From: Halomonas sp. 7T
GTDB taxonomy: Bacteria; Pseudomonadota; Gammaproteobacteria; Pseudomonadales; Halomonadaceae
DNA: 64,000 nucleotides
Direction: 5' to 3'
NCBI RefSeq assembly: GCF_025643255.1
Contig: NZ_CP087112.1
Location: forward strand, 2,356,001 to 2,420,000
The translations under genes were made by a program, and so were the position numbers. The first letter of the stretch is position 1; every line of letters starts with the position of its first letter. This document shows positions 46,832-57,100 of the stretch, piece by piece. Below the pieces are notes generated by a model that worked only from the letters and a program-made list of their open reading frames with translations, was not told the origin of the DNA and ran no database searches.

Positions 46832-48031
46832 TTAGCGCAGGCGCATGAACAATTCGGTTAAGGTAATGCCGACCACCGGCACCACCAGGAATACGCCTAT
46901 CAGGAACATGAAGGCGTAGCGGATCTGCTTACCAGCCAAGCGGCCATACCACGTGGCAATACGCAGCGGGATCACCCTCAGCGGCCACCAAATAACCGTA
47001 CCAGTTAAGTTAAAAATAACGTGAAACAGCGCCACCGTCATCGCCGCAGCGATAGGGTTAGCAGTCGCCGCCAGTACGCTGGTAATAGTGGTGCCCAGGT
47101 TAGCTCCCATCATAAAGGGTAGCACTCGGCGTAGGCGCACCACGCCCGCACCCGCCAGGGGCACCATCAGGCTGCTGGTAATAGAGCTAGACTGCACCAG
47201 CACCGTAGACACCACCCCGACACCGTAGGCCCGCGCATCGGTACGGAAGAAATAGGTACGGAAGAGGCCATCCATATGGCGCAGCAGCGCACCGCGCAGA
47301 TTCTTCACCATAAAGACCAGCGCTGTGAACATCAGCAGCAGGCCCAACCCTGCGACGAACAGGCCCGCAGAGGCCACGCTAGGCATCAGAGCGTTACCTA
47401 GCCAACTGGCAACATCAACAATGGGGGCAGTGATTACCTTAATCGGACTACTGGGCTTGGCAACTTCCTCCAAGCCAATCAGGTCCGCTAACCAACCGGC
47501 TAGCCGTGTAAAGATGCCGTAACCATTCTCATGGAACATTCCCGTCAGCCACTCCACCGGGAAGACCAGCAAGACCGTGAGAATATTGAATAAGTCATGC
47601 ATCAGCGCCGCAGTAAACGAGCGGCGGAAGTTACGTTTGATCCGCACGTTCGCCAGAGCCACGATGACGCCGGTAACGGCGGTGCCGATATTGGCGCCCA
47701 TGATGGCGAAAACCGCCGTGCCCAGCGTCATTTCGCCGCTAGCCACCAAGGTGACAATCAGCGCCGACGTGAACGACGAGCTCTGCACGATCATGGTGAC
47801 CAACACCCCAGCCATTAAGGCAATAAAGGGGTTCGCACCAAGCGCGAAGGCACGGGCTAACAGGTCGCTATCGCTACCGAACGTACCCAGGCCAGCGCCC
47901 AGTACGTTAAGTGCAGCCAAGAACAGGTAAAGGCACAGGCCGGCGTAAATACCGCGCAACCACGCGGGCACCTCACGCGGCACCTCGCGAGCTAGAGCAG
48001 GACGATCGGTTGAAGGTCCGAGATTCGACAT
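46832..48031 (-). CDS. Na/Pi cotransporter family protein
   Basis: 399 residues, about eight to ten helices. The duplicated QSSS signatures (MIVQSSSFTSALIV and VLVQSSSITSSLMV) with GANIGTAVTG and GANLGTTITS identify a NptA/PNaS-type sodium-phosphate symporter. First gene of an operon with the PhoU-like protein; two PHO-box-like sites lie upstream. Uses the marine sodium gradient to import phosphate. Confidence 0.9.
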   Translation of the reverse strand: MSNLGPSTDRPALAREVPREVPAWLRGIYAGLCLYLFLAALNVLGAGLGTFGSDSDLLARAFALGANPFIALMAGVLVTMIVQSSSFTSALIVTLVASGEMTLGTAVFAIMGANIGTAVTGVIVALANVRIKRNFRRSFTAALMHDLFNILTVLLVFPVEWLTGMFHENGYGIFTRLAGWLADLIGLEEVAKPSSPIKVITAPIVDVASWLGNALMPSVASAGLFVAGLGLLLMFTALVFMVKNLRGALLRHMDGLFRTYFFRTDARAYGVGVVSTVLVQSSSITSSLMVPLAGAGVVRLRRVLPFMMGANLGTTITSVLAATANPIAAAMTVALFHVIFNLTGTVIWWPLRVIPLRIATWYGRLAGKQIRYAFMFLIGVFLVVPVVGITLTELFMRLR

Positions 48032-48064
48032 AAGTGGTCTGCCGTGTTGGTGGACAATCTATGT

Positions 48065-48132
48065 ATGACGCTTTGATGACAGTTTTGTGTCGGCGAGCAA
48101 CTTAGCACGGTTATGTGACAATTTGATGACGA
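48065..48132 (-). promoter_or_regulatory. Two PHO-box-like sites
   Basis: Minus strand: CTGTCAT-CAAA-GCGTCAT at 48082-48065 and TCGTCAT-CAAA-TTGTCAC at 48132-48115. Each is a pair of seven-base TGTCA-type repeats with a four-base spacer, the form bound by PhoB. They start 34 and 84 bases upstream of the symporter ATG. Confidence 0.72.
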
Positions 48133-48303
48133 AAACAAAACAATCTAGTGAATAACCGAGGCACGGCGGTCTCTCCCTGCCCCCATTGCAAAGACCCTCT
48201 CGAAGACCAACGCGAAGACCGTCGCAAAGAGCATTGCTGATACACGTTATCGTATTGTCTAATGATCATCTCCCTTCATTGATGACCGCACTGCAAGCGT
48301 TGG

Positions 48304-49662
48304 ATGACACCTGCCTCCATGACCGCCTCAAACAGCACTATCTTCTCAGTCAGCGAACTCAACCTCAAGGCGCGCAAGGCGCTAGAGCGAGACATGGGCG
48401 AAGTATGGGTCGAGGGCGAGCTGTCTAACGTTTCTCGCCCTGCGTCGGGGCATATCTACTTCACACTTAAAGATGATCGCGCGCAAATACGCTGCGCGCT
48501 GTTTCGTCAGCGGGCGCGGTTTGTAGCCGCCCCCATGCGCGATGGCGACCAGGTCAAACTACGCGGGCGCGTATCGTTATTTGAGCCGCGGGGCGACTAT
48601 CAATTAATTGCCGAAGCGGTGCAGGCAGCGGGCCTAGGCGAACTGCTAGCTGCCTTTGAGCGTCTGAAAGCGCAGCTGGAAGGTGAAGGCGTGTTTGCCA
48701 ATACCCGCCCCCTGCCCTTTCCGCCTCGCAAAATTTTGATTTTAAGCTCTGCCAGCGGCGCGGCCATTCGCGATGTACTGGCCGTGTTTGAAGCACGCTG
48801 GCCGTTGGCGGATGTGACGCTAATTCCAGTGCCTGTTCAAGGGGCTGATGCGGCACCGGCGATGATTTCGGCGTTGGGCCTGTTAAACCGCCAAACACGC
48901 CTCGACCCCGAGCAGGATATCGTGCTGCTGACTCGTGGTGGCGGCAGCCTTGAAGACCTATGGGCTTTCAATAATGAACATCTCGCCCGGGCGATTTTTC
49001 ACTCCCGCTTGCCGGTGATGTCGGCGGTGGGCCACGAAGTGGATGTCACCCTAGCGGATTTTGCGGCGGATATGCGCGCTCCAACCCCTTCCGCCGCCGC
49101 CGAGCGCTTAGTGCCCGACCAAAAGACCCTGAAGCGCCAGCTGGAACAGGCGGAAAACCGCCTGCACCGCGCCATGCAGTCACGCTTAGAGCGCGACAGC
49201 CAACGCCTAGATACCCTACGCGCCCGCCTACGCCACCCCGGCGAGCAGCTCAACCGCCAGCGTCAACACCTCACCGCCCTTACACAGCGGCTGCAGCGCG
49301 CGATGCAGCACATACTCCTCCAGCAACACGCCCGCGTCACGCAATTAGAACGGCGTTTAGCCAGCCAGGATATGGCACGGCTGTATCGCGCTGAGCAGGA
49401 GCGCCTATTCAGCTTACAGCGCCGCTTGGGCAGTGCCATGCAGCGCGCCGTGGAAGTACGGCAAATGCGCCTCAATAGCGCCGCCCGTGAATTAAACGCG
49501 GTTAGTCCGCTTGCGGTATTAGGGCGCGGCTACGCCATCGCCCAGGACGAAAAAGGCCACATTATTCGTCGCGCAGACGACACCGCCCCTGGCCAAAAGC
49601 TCTCGCTACGGCTAGGTGAAGGAAAACTCAGCGTGGAAGTAAAACGGCGCTACAAAAAGTAG
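48304..49662 (+). CDS. xseA: Exodeoxyribonuclease VII large subunit
   Basis: Catalytic subunit of the single-strand exonuclease made with XseB. Seen: OB-fold N-terminus (SVSELNLKARKALERDMG, VEGELSN, FTLKDDRAQIRC), catalytic domain with LLTRGGGSLEDLWAFN and SAVGHEVDVTLADFAADMRAPTPS, and a long coiled coil to residue 400. 452 residues is normal. ATG 48304 or 48319 could start; neither has a strong ribosome site. xseB is not in the window. Confidence 0.93.
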   Translation: MTPASMTASNSTIFSVSELNLKARKALERDMGEVWVEGELSNVSRPASGHIYFTLKDDRAQIRCALFRQRARFVAAPMRDGDQVKLRGRVSLFEPRGDYQLIAEAVQAAGLGELLAAFERLKAQLEGEGVFANTRPLPFPPRKILILSSASGAAIRDVLAVFEARWPLADVTLIPVPVQGADAAPAMISALGLLNRQTRLDPEQDIVLLTRGGGSLEDLWAFNNEHLARAIFHSRLPVMSAVGHEVDVTLADFAADMRAPTPSAAAERLVPDQKTLKRQLEQAENRLHRAMQSRLERDSQRLDTLRARLRHPGEQLNRQRQHLTALTQRLQRAMQHILLQQHARVTQLERRLASQDMARLYRAEQERLFSLQRRLGSAMQRAVEVRQMRLNSAARELNAVSPLAVLGRGYAIAQDEKGHIIRRADDTAPGQKLSLRLGEGKLSVEVKRRYKK

Positions 49663-49667
49663 CGCCG
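49645..49667. terminator. Bidirectional hairpin at the end of xseA
   Basis: 9-bp stem CGGCGCTAC/GTAGCGCCG with AAAAA loop; the xseA stop codon is in the 3' arm. On the minus strand it is followed by TTTTACTT, making a terminator for the small gene at 49694. Confidence 0.75.
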
Positions 49668-49693
49668 CGAATGTTGGGCTAGCCAACACACAT

Positions 49694-49855
49694 CTATTTG
49701 CGATCTTTCTTGTCGGATGAATCGCCGTCGCTATCGGGATTAACATGATGCGTATCCGGCATCGGATTGGCGTCGTCGTGATGGTCATCACGCTGGTCTT
49801 TCTTAGGGTCGTCTTTATCGGGGTGCGCACTTGCGGCAGAAAATTCGCTGTTCAT
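49694..49855 (-). CDS. Small Asp/His/Lys-rich protein, 53 aa, unknown
   Basis: Starts MNSEFSAASAHPDKDDPKKD and ends SSDKKDRK; about a third is Asp, with many His and Lys and no hydrophobic core, so likely disordered. The start is firm: TAGGAGGTAAT directly before the ATG at 49855. It has its own terminator at 49645. The stress-type SDR gene is the next one, on the other strand. No family recognised. Confidence 0.6.
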   Translation of the reverse strand: MNSEFSAASAHPDKDDPKKDQRDDHHDDANPMPDTHHVNPDSDGDSSDKKDRK

Positions 49856-50270
49856 ATTACCTCCTACTCCATGGTGGTAGTCATAGGGTAGCGGTGTAGA
49901 TGGAACGTTAAACAACCTCCACTACGAACCACAGCCTAAGAGCTAACCGTGATTATCAATTAGCTCTGCTCACTATAGTCGCTCTTCTCTTTCTTGCCAT
50001 TTCCCATCCCGGCAAGGCAATCAGTTGCTACCCCACCCGCCTGATTAAAAAATATTAAAAATATCATTAGCTTTTACTAACAGCGCTGCAGAAAACAACA
50101 ACTATCAGGGTTTTAAATAAGACTTATAACGTGTGGCGATACCTTGCCCTTGGCGGTTAGTCAGTTCGTGTTTGCCCTTCAGCAAACGCCTGGACTACGT
50201 TGAAATTGGACAGGCACCAGAAAGCACGGGTGCCCGTTGAACCAATGTGCTAACAAAGGAGTGACCGCAC
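49856..50270. other. Intergenic region between the 53-aa gene and SDR
   Basis: 415 bases. AT-rich between about 50040 and 50120, GC-normal elsewhere. Presumably contains both promoters; AAAGGAG at 50258 is the SDR ribosome site. No ORF, repeat or RNA recognised. Confidence 0.4.
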
Positions 50271-51125
50271 ATGAGCAAACAGCAACAGCCACCCCAGCAT
50301 CAAACCAAGCAGCCAGGCGACGAGCACGCTATGCATCCCGAACCGGAATACATCCGCGATAGCTACCGAGGCGCTGAAAAGTTGCAGGATAAAGTCGCGA
50401 TTATTACCGGCGGTGACAGCGGCATTGGCCGTGCGGTGGCAGTGCACTTCGCCCGGGAAGGCGCCGACAGCGTGATTGTGCACTTAAAAGAGGATAAAGA
50501 TGCCGAAGCAACCAAACGACTGGTGGAAGCGGAAGGCCGCCGCTGCCTGGTACTAAAAGGCGATGTGGCAGAGCCCAGTTTTTGCCGTGAAATAGTAGAG
50601 CGAACGCTGCAAGCGTTTGGCAAGCTGAACATTGTCATTAATAACGCTGCCGAGCAGTACGATTGGGAAGATATAACCGATATTCCTGACGACCAACTGC
50701 TGCGCACGTTTCAAACCAATCTATTCAGTCATTTTTACTTAACAAAAGCAGCGCTGCCTCATTTAAGCGAGGGCGATACCATTATCGCCACGTCTTCCAT
50801 TAACGCGTTTAAAGGCAACGATACGTTAATTGACTACACCGCTACCAAAGGGGCCGTTCAAGGGTTAGTGCGCTCGCTGGCAATCTCGTTGATAGATCGG
50901 GGCATTCGTGTCAACGCCGTGGCGCCTGGGCCCGTGTGGACGCCGCTCATTCCGGCAAGCTTTGATAAAGAGAAAGTCGCCGCGTTTGGTAATCAAGTGC
51001 CTATGAAACGTCCCGGCCAGCCCAGCGAAATGGGGCCAGCCTATGTGTACCTCGCCAGTGAGGAGTCATCCTACATGAGCGGCCAAACGCTGCACCTAAA
51101 TGGCGGGGTTATCCTGAATACCTAA
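50271..51125 (+). CDS. Short-chain dehydrogenase, YghA/YdaD-type stress SDR
   Basis: 284 residues, cytosolic NAD(P)-dependent oxidoreductase. A hydrophilic N-terminal extension (KQQQPPQHQTKQPGDEHAM) precedes the Rossmann motif TGGDSGIGRAVA; NNAAEQ, the catalytic Ser-Tyr-Lys (TSSINAF, DYTATKGA) and the APGPVWTPLIP loop follow. The extension plus this loop are typical of general-stress SDRs. Substrate unknown. Confidence 0.88.
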   Translation: MSKQQQPPQHQTKQPGDEHAMHPEPEYIRDSYRGAEKLQDKVAIITGGDSGIGRAVAVHFAREGADSVIVHLKEDKDAEATKRLVEAEGRRCLVLKGDVAEPSFCREIVERTLQAFGKLNIVINNAAEQYDWEDITDIPDDQLLRTFQTNLFSHFYLTKAALPHLSEGDTIIATSSINAFKGNDTLIDYTATKGAVQGLVRSLAISLIDRGIRVNAVAPGPVWTPLIPASFDKEKVAAFGNQVPMKRPGQPSEMGPAYVYLASEESSYMSGQTLHLNGGVILNT

Positions 51126-51142
51126 CGGTGAAGAGGCACGGC

Positions 51143-52027
51143 TTAACGCGCTTCCAGCAGAAACGGCAGCGCCTCATCCAGCAGGATATCGGGTATCTCT
51201 TCGGCGATGTAGTGGCCGCACGGGAGTGCTTTGCCTTCCACCTGGGTCGCTACTTTGCGCCATTCGGCAAGCGCATCAAAACACGCCTCTATCGCCCCTT
51301 CGACCCCCCACATCACGTTTAATGGGCAGGTAAGTTTAACGCCAGCGTCTATATCTGCTTGATCGTGAATCAAATCAATACTGGCGCTGGCGCGGTAATC
51401 ACCGCAAATACCCGTTGCGGCGCCAGGAAGCAAAAGGCAGCGCTCGTACTCCGCGAGCGCTTCTGAGGCGAAAGGCGCCATGCCTGCACTGCGCGCCCCC
51501 ATCACGCTTTTTAAATACTGGGCGGGGTCACTGTTAATCAGCATTTCCGGCAGCGGTTGGGGACGAATGAGAAAAAACCAGTGCCAGTAGGCGCGCGCAA
51601 AGGCTTCGGTAGTGCCGCGATACATGGCCAGGGTGGGGGCAATGTCCAACAGCACCATACGCTCAACGCGCTCCGCGTGGTCTATGCCCAAGCGATGGGC
51701 CACCCGCGCCCCGCGGTCGTGGGCCAGTACCTTAAAGCGCTCAAAACCCAACGCGCTCATTAACGCAGCCATGTCGTTAGCCATGGTGCGCTTGGCGTAG
51801 TTGAGGTGCTCTGGGTCGTCGTCGGGTTTAGCGCTATCGCCGTAACCACGTAGGTCCGCCGCCACAACGGTGAAGTGCTGGGCCAGGGTAGCCGCCACGT
51901 TATGCCAAATCACATGGGTTTGCGGGTGACCGTGAAGCAGCAGTAGCCCAGGGCCGCTACCGCCCAGGCGAAAGGCAATATCCACGCCATTAACCTGGCG
52001 CGTGTGCTTCTCAAACCCTTTAAACAT
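51143..52027 (-). CDS. Alpha/beta hydrolase, fluoroacetate/haloacid dehalogenase type
   Basis: 294 residues. All residues of the fluoroacetate dehalogenase site are present at a constant offset of six from the Rhodopseudomonas enzyme: nucleophile Asp104 with Arg105 and Arg108 (HDRGAR), Asp128 (LLDIAPT), His149-Trp150 (YWHW), Tyr211 (GDYR, offset eight) and His272 (CGHYIAEE). The Asp nucleophile and arginine pair argue against a serine esterase. Defluorination itself is not proven. ATG 52027 follows GGGGTGAAAG; an ATG at 52045 is in frame. Next to a TetR gene in the same direction. Confidence 0.8.
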   Translation of the reverse strand: MFKGFEKHTRQVNGVDIAFRLGGSGPGLLLLHGHPQTHVIWHNVAATLAQHFTVVAADLRGYGDSAKPDDDPEHLNYAKRTMANDMAALMSALGFERFKVLAHDRGARVAHRLGIDHAERVERMVLLDIAPTLAMYRGTTEAFARAYWHWFFLIRPQPLPEMLINSDPAQYLKSVMGARSAGMAPFASEALAEYERCLLLPGAATGICGDYRASASIDLIHDQADIDAGVKLTCPLNVMWGVEGAIEACFDALAEWRKVATQVEGKALPCGHYIAEEIPDILLDEALPFLLEAR

Positions 52028-52072
52028 ACTTTCACCCCACTGCATGCTCTAACGTGGCTGTGCCAGAGATGT

Positions 52073-52678
52073 TTAAGCGCTGATGGGCGACTCTGCCTTT
52101 AATACCTGCTCGAACAAAATCGCCTCAAAGTGCTCCATCGGTGCGACAGATTTGAGCGTTTTAGCGCGTAAAATCGCGCCTTCCCAACCAGAAAGCACAA
52201 AGCTCGCCAGGGCGTCTGGCGCAATCGTCGTACTGACGGCGCCTTCGGCTTGGGCATCGCGCAGGCAGGTCACCAGGCGTTTTTCCCAGCGCTGGAACAC
52301 AAGGTTAAGCGCATCGCGGAAGGTATCGCTCTGGCCGGAAAGCTCTTGCCCCAGATTGCCAATTAAACAGCCGGTTGTATGATCGCATTCGCGCATGTGC
52401 GCACGGCCAGCGGCAAAATAACGGCGCAGCCGCTCTAACGGCGGTAAGGTGGCGTCTTCAAGCAGCATGGCCAAGTTATCATCGTACTCTGTGGCAAAGC
52501 GCTCTATCACCGCCAAGCCAAAATCTTCCTTGCTGGAGAAGTAGTGATAAAACGAGCCTTTGGGCACACCGCAGGATTTTAGAACGGCATTAATACCCGT
52601 CGCGTTATAGCCCTGTTGGGCAATAAGTGCAGCGCCAGTTTCAATTAACTTATCGCGGGTCGCGGTGTTTTTTATCAT
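52073..52678 (-). CDS. TetR-family regulator
   Basis: 201 residues. N-terminal HTH (GINAVLKSCGVPKGSFYHYFSSKEDFG) and a helical ligand domain with CDHTTGCLIGNLGQELS, a TetR_C-type motif shared with NemR/AcuR-like sensors of reactive electrophiles; Cys residues there may sense. An inverted repeat lies seven bases upstream of its start. Could regulate the hydrolase downstream, the divergent efflux operon, or itself. Confidence 0.87.
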   Translation of the reverse strand: MIKNTATRDKLIETGAALIAQQGYNATGINAVLKSCGVPKGSFYHYFSSKEDFGLAVIERFATEYDDNLAMLLEDATLPPLERLRRYFAAGRAHMRECDHTTGCLIGNLGQELSGQSDTFRDALNLVFQRWEKRLVTCLRDAQAEGAVSTTIAPDALASFVLSGWEGAILRAKTLKSVAPMEHFEAILFEQVLKAESPISA

Positions 52679-52684
52679 GTGACG

Positions 52685-52699
52685 TAGACCAGTAGTCTA
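52685..52699. promoter_or_regulatory. Putative TetR operator
   Basis: Inverted repeat TAGAC-CAGTA-GTCTA directly upstream of the tetR start codon, in the region shared with the divergent efflux operon. TAGACC-type arms resemble sites of the NemR/AcuR group, from memory. Confidence 0.6.
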
Positions 52700-52885
52700 A
52701 TGATGTTCAAATACAGTGAGCGGTCGTTCTTTTTACGACGCTATTAGGTAACGCCATGCCGGGCAAGCGTGTTGCACATAAATTGCACATTACTTACCTA
52801 ATCGCTGCTTAGGAATCGTAGATGCTAGCATGATACGCCTAATGACCTGGAACTTTCGCCCCTAGCCAACGGATGACGCCCGTTA

Positions 52886-54121
52886 ATGACCCCTTCTCGC
52901 TATTACGCTTCACTTCAACAAGGCCGCATTCATTTCGGCGCCCTAGCCGCGCTGCTGGTATTCGCCGGCGGGCTGGCGCTGGCCTGGTGGATTATTAGCC
53001 AGCCGCCCCGCATTGAACGGCGCCCACCGCCGCCAACACCACCGCCGGTGGTGGATGTCATCAGCGTAGAAGAGCGCCTCCAAGCGCCGCAACTCAGCGG
53101 TTTTGGCCGGGTAGAGGCAGAAAAATCCACCCTATTGGCCAGCCGCGTTGCTGGCCAGCTGGAACGTTTTGGGCAAGGCGTCCTCCCCGGCCAAGTGGTG
53201 GAGCAGGATGCCCCCCTGGTATATATCGACCAAGCAGACCTACAGCTAGCGCTTGAAGACGCTGAGGCGCAGCTGGCTAACGCCCAAGCGCTGCTCGCCT
53301 TAGAACAGGCGGAACAGCAGCGCGCCCGCAGTGAATATGAATCCTTTGGTCGCCAGCTTTCCGCTGAGCGCCGCGCCTTGGTACTGCGCGAGCCCCAGCT
53401 GCGTCAGGCCCAGGCGCAGCTTACCCAGGCACGCGTAGCGCGTGATCAGGCGGCATTAAATTTAGAGCGCGCTACATTAAAAGCGCCCTGGCGGGCCATG
53501 ATTCAAGACCGCTTAGTCGGCGCAGGCAGCCTGCTCAGCCAAGGCACGGAAGTGCTTAGCTTGGTGGGGGTTGAGCAGTTTTGGGTACGCGCCTCGCTAC
53601 CTGGGGAGACCCTGGCGTGGCTACAGCCGGGCGACACCGTGACGCTGACCAGCCAAGGCTGGCCAGAAGGCGCCTCACGGGAAGGCCGTCTGCTATCAAT
53701 ACTGCCCAACCTGGAGGAGAACGGTTTACAAGCGCAGCTGCTAATCGCGGTGGATGATCCTCTCGCCCTTGAAAGTGACACTCTTGAGAACAGCGCTCTT
53801 GAAAACAACACCCCCGCCCTGCGCCTGGGCGATGTGGTGCGTATTCGCTACCACACCACGGCTATGGAAACGCTGATTGCCCTGCCCTCTGCGGCGCTGC
53901 GCCCTGGCGAGCAGGTGTGGTGGGTTGATGAGGATGAGCGCTTACGCAGCACCACCATTACGTTGGCCTACCGCGGCCAGGAAGAGGCGCTGGTACGCAG
54001 TGGCCTAGAGGCAGGCCAGCGCGTCGTGGTGGCCGGGCTTGCCCAGCCACGCGAAGGCCAGCAGGTACGGATACGCCAGCGAGGCGACACCCCTGCACGT
54101 GATGATGGAGCCACCCAATGA
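52886..54121 (+). CDS. RND efflux periplasmic adaptor subunit
   Basis: 411 residues, membrane-fusion protein. One N-terminal helix (18-40), a Pro-rich stretch (PPPPTPPP), lipoyl/barrel-sandwich halves flanking a coiled coil (about 115-200, DAEAQLANAQALLALEQAEQ), then beta-barrel and membrane-proximal domains. No lipobox, so anchored by the helix. First gene of a four-gene operon with pump, kinase and regulator; the stop overlaps the pump start (ATGA). Confidence 0.88.
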   Translation: MTPSRYYASLQQGRIHFGALAALLVFAGGLALAWWIISQPPRIERRPPPPTPPPVVDVISVEERLQAPQLSGFGRVEAEKSTLLASRVAGQLERFGQGVLPGQVVEQDAPLVYIDQADLQLALEDAEAQLANAQALLALEQAEQQRARSEYESFGRQLSAERRALVLREPQLRQAQAQLTQARVARDQAALNLERATLKAPWRAMIQDRLVGAGSLLSQGTEVLSLVGVEQFWVRASLPGETLAWLQPGDTVTLTSQGWPEGASREGRLLSILPNLEENGLQAQLLIAVDDPLALESDTLENSALENNTPALRLGDVVRIRYHTTAMETLIALPSAALRPGEQVWWVDEDERLRSTTITLAYRGQEEALVRSGLEAGQRVVVAGLAQPREGQQVRIRQRGDTPARDDGATQ

Positions 54122-57100
54122 CCCGCCGCGGCCCGCTGGCATGGATGGTCGACCACGGTGTAGCGCCCAACCTGCTGATGGTGCTGTTTATTGTTGGCGG
54201 CCTCTTTGCGTCTTTCGCGATCAAAAAAGAGGTCTTTCCTGAGTTTGAGACGGAAATTGTCCAAGTCACCATTAGCTACCCCGGCGCGACCCCGGAAGAT
54301 GTCGAACAGAGCCTGCTTCTGCCTGTAGAAGCGGCCATTGCCAACGTTGAAGGCATTGATGAACTCACCGCCAGCGCCAGCGAAGGCAGCGCCAGCGTGC
54401 GCGCAACCCTAACCGATGGCGTCGACGTTATGCGCGCCTATCAGGATATCCAGCAGGCAGTGAACGCGATTACCACCCTGCCCAGCGCCGCCGACCCACC
54501 GCGCTTCACCCTGGCGGGCCGCTCGCGCAGCGTGGTCAGCCTGCAGGTCTATGGCACGGTGGGTTTAGCAGCGCTCCACGACGCCGCAGAGGACGTGCGC
54601 GCCGAGCTTCAGGCCACCAGCGGCATCTCTCGTGTCGAGCTCTCCGGCAACCGAGATCGCGAAATTCAGGTGCACCTGGACGACGAAGCCATTGAACGCT
54701 ATGGATTGGATCACCAGCAGTTAGCCAGCCGCATCGCCGCTGAAGCGCTGGACTTAGCCAGTGGCCAGCTCACCACCGCCGAAGGCGAGTGGCTAATCCG
54801 CTATCAAGGGCGGCGTAACAGCGCCACTGAATTCGCTGAACTGCCCATCCTCACCACCCCGCAGGGTGCTCACGTTGTGTTGGGCGATATAGCCCGCGTG
54901 AGCGAAGGCTTTGCCGAAACCGACCGCGAGGAGTTCTACAACGGCCTGCCGGGGCTTTCAGTGGATGTTTACCAGGTGGGCACGCAAACCCCCACCAGCC
55001 TTTCCACAGCCGTGCATGACGAGCTTGAGCGGCTGCGCACGACGCTGCCAGAAGGCGTGAGCCTGGACGTGTCCCGAGACAGCTCTGTGGTATACCAAGA
55101 CCGCCTTAGCCTACTGTTGAAAAACGCCTGGATGGGCCTAGCGCTTGTCATGATCCTGATGGCGCTGTTTCTGGAAGCACGGCTGGCGTTTTGGGTAACG
55201 CTGGGTATACCCACCGCGTTTTTAGGCGCCATGCTGTTCCTGCCATGGGTGGGCGTCTCCTTGAACCTCATGTCGATGTTCGCTTTTATTATTGCGCTCG
55301 GCATTGTGGTAGATGACGCCATTATGGTGGGTGAAAACATCTACAGCTACCGCGAGGAGGGCTACTCGCTGCGCGATGCGGCGGTGAAGGGCGCGGGGGA
55401 AATCGCAGTGCCACTCACCTTTGCCATCCTATCTAATATTGTGGCGTTTTTGCCGCTGCTGTTTTTACCCGGTTTTTTAGGGCTAATTTTCGCCACGGTG
55501 CCGGTGGTGGTGATTACCGTGTTCTTAATCTCCTGGGTGGAAGCGCTGTTTATTCTTCCCGCCCACCTTGCCCACAGCCGAAAGCCGCGCCAAACACCGG
55601 CGTGGCAGCGCCCCCTTGAAGCGGTGCGTCAGCGCATGCAGGGTGGCTTGCACCACTTCACCTACCAGCAGTTCGAGCCATTTTTGCAACGCGCACTCAA
55701 CCAGCGCCTGCTCTCAGTAGCGCTCGGGGTGGCGATACTCTCGATAGCCCTGGCCTGGGCAATGAGTGGTCGGCTGGGGTTTTCACTCATGCCACGCGTG
55801 GAGTCCGACCAAGTGCAAGCCAGCGTGACGCTTCCCATTGGTAGCCACATCAGCATTAGCCGAGAACTTAGCCAGCAGCTGCTCAACGCCGCTGAGCAGC
55901 TTAGCGAGCGTGAAGAGACCCTCAGCTTTAGCAGTTCGCGCAGCCGCCTGGACGGTGAAAGCCTTTCGGTGCGTTTGGATATCGCCAGAGAGAGTCTGGA
56001 CGCCTGGCCGCCTTCCCGTATTGCCGGGGAGTGGCGGGAGCTCACCGGCGATTTAGTCGGCGCACAGTCCGTCCGTTTTGAGTCTGACGTGGGTGGCCCT
56101 GGCAGCGGTGCGGCGCTGAGCCTGCGCCTCTCTCATCCCGACACCTTGGTGTTGGAAGCCGCCGCCACCCGGCTGGCAGAGCTGCTGGGAGAGTACGGGT
56201 TAACCGATATCGACAGCGGCTTAGGCGATGGCAAGCCGCAGCTTGAAATGCGCCTTTCCGCCGAAGGGCGGGCGCTGGGCTTAACCGGCAGCGACTTGGC
56301 CCAGGCGCTGCGCGGCCCCCTACAAGGCGCCACCGCCGTTGAGCAGTTTATAGGTCGGCGGGAAGTCAGCGTGGAAGTCCGCCTACCCGAGCAGGCGCGC
56401 GATAGCTTAAACGAGCTATATCGCCTGCCCATACGCACCCCAGACGGGCTCAGCGTACCGCTATCACGGGTCGCCGATATCACCCTCAGTCAGGCGTCCA
56501 GCAGTTTGCAGCGTATTGATGGCCGCCGGATTATCACCGTGACCGCCGATACGGAAGGCGATGGGTCGATTAACCAAGTGCTTGCCACCCTTCAAGAGGA
56601 CGTTTTCCCCACCCTCAGCAATACGTGGCCGGGGCTTGAGGTCAGCATGGGCGGGCGCCAGCAGGACACCGCTGACAACTTAGCCACCCTACGTACCGCG
56701 ATGTGGTTAATGCTCGCAGCGCTCTATGCACTGCTCGCTATTCCGTTTAGAAGCTACCTGCAGCCGCTGCTGGTACTCGCCGCCATTCCCTTTGGCATTG
56801 TGGGTGCCGTGGCTGGGCATATGATTATGGGCTTTGGGCTTTCGATTATCAGCCTGTTAGGCATGCTGGCGCTCTCAGGCGTGGTCATTAACGATGCTCT
56901 GGTATTAATCGACTACGCTAACCGCAAGCGCCGCGAAGGCATGGCCCCACGAGAAGCCATTGTGGCCGCCGCGACGCGGCGTCTACGGCCGATTATGATG
57001 ACCACGTTAACGACCTTTTTAGGCCTTGCCCCGATGATCCTTGAAACCTCCCGCCAAGCACGCTTTATGATCCCTATGGCGATTTCGCTGGGGTTTGGCA

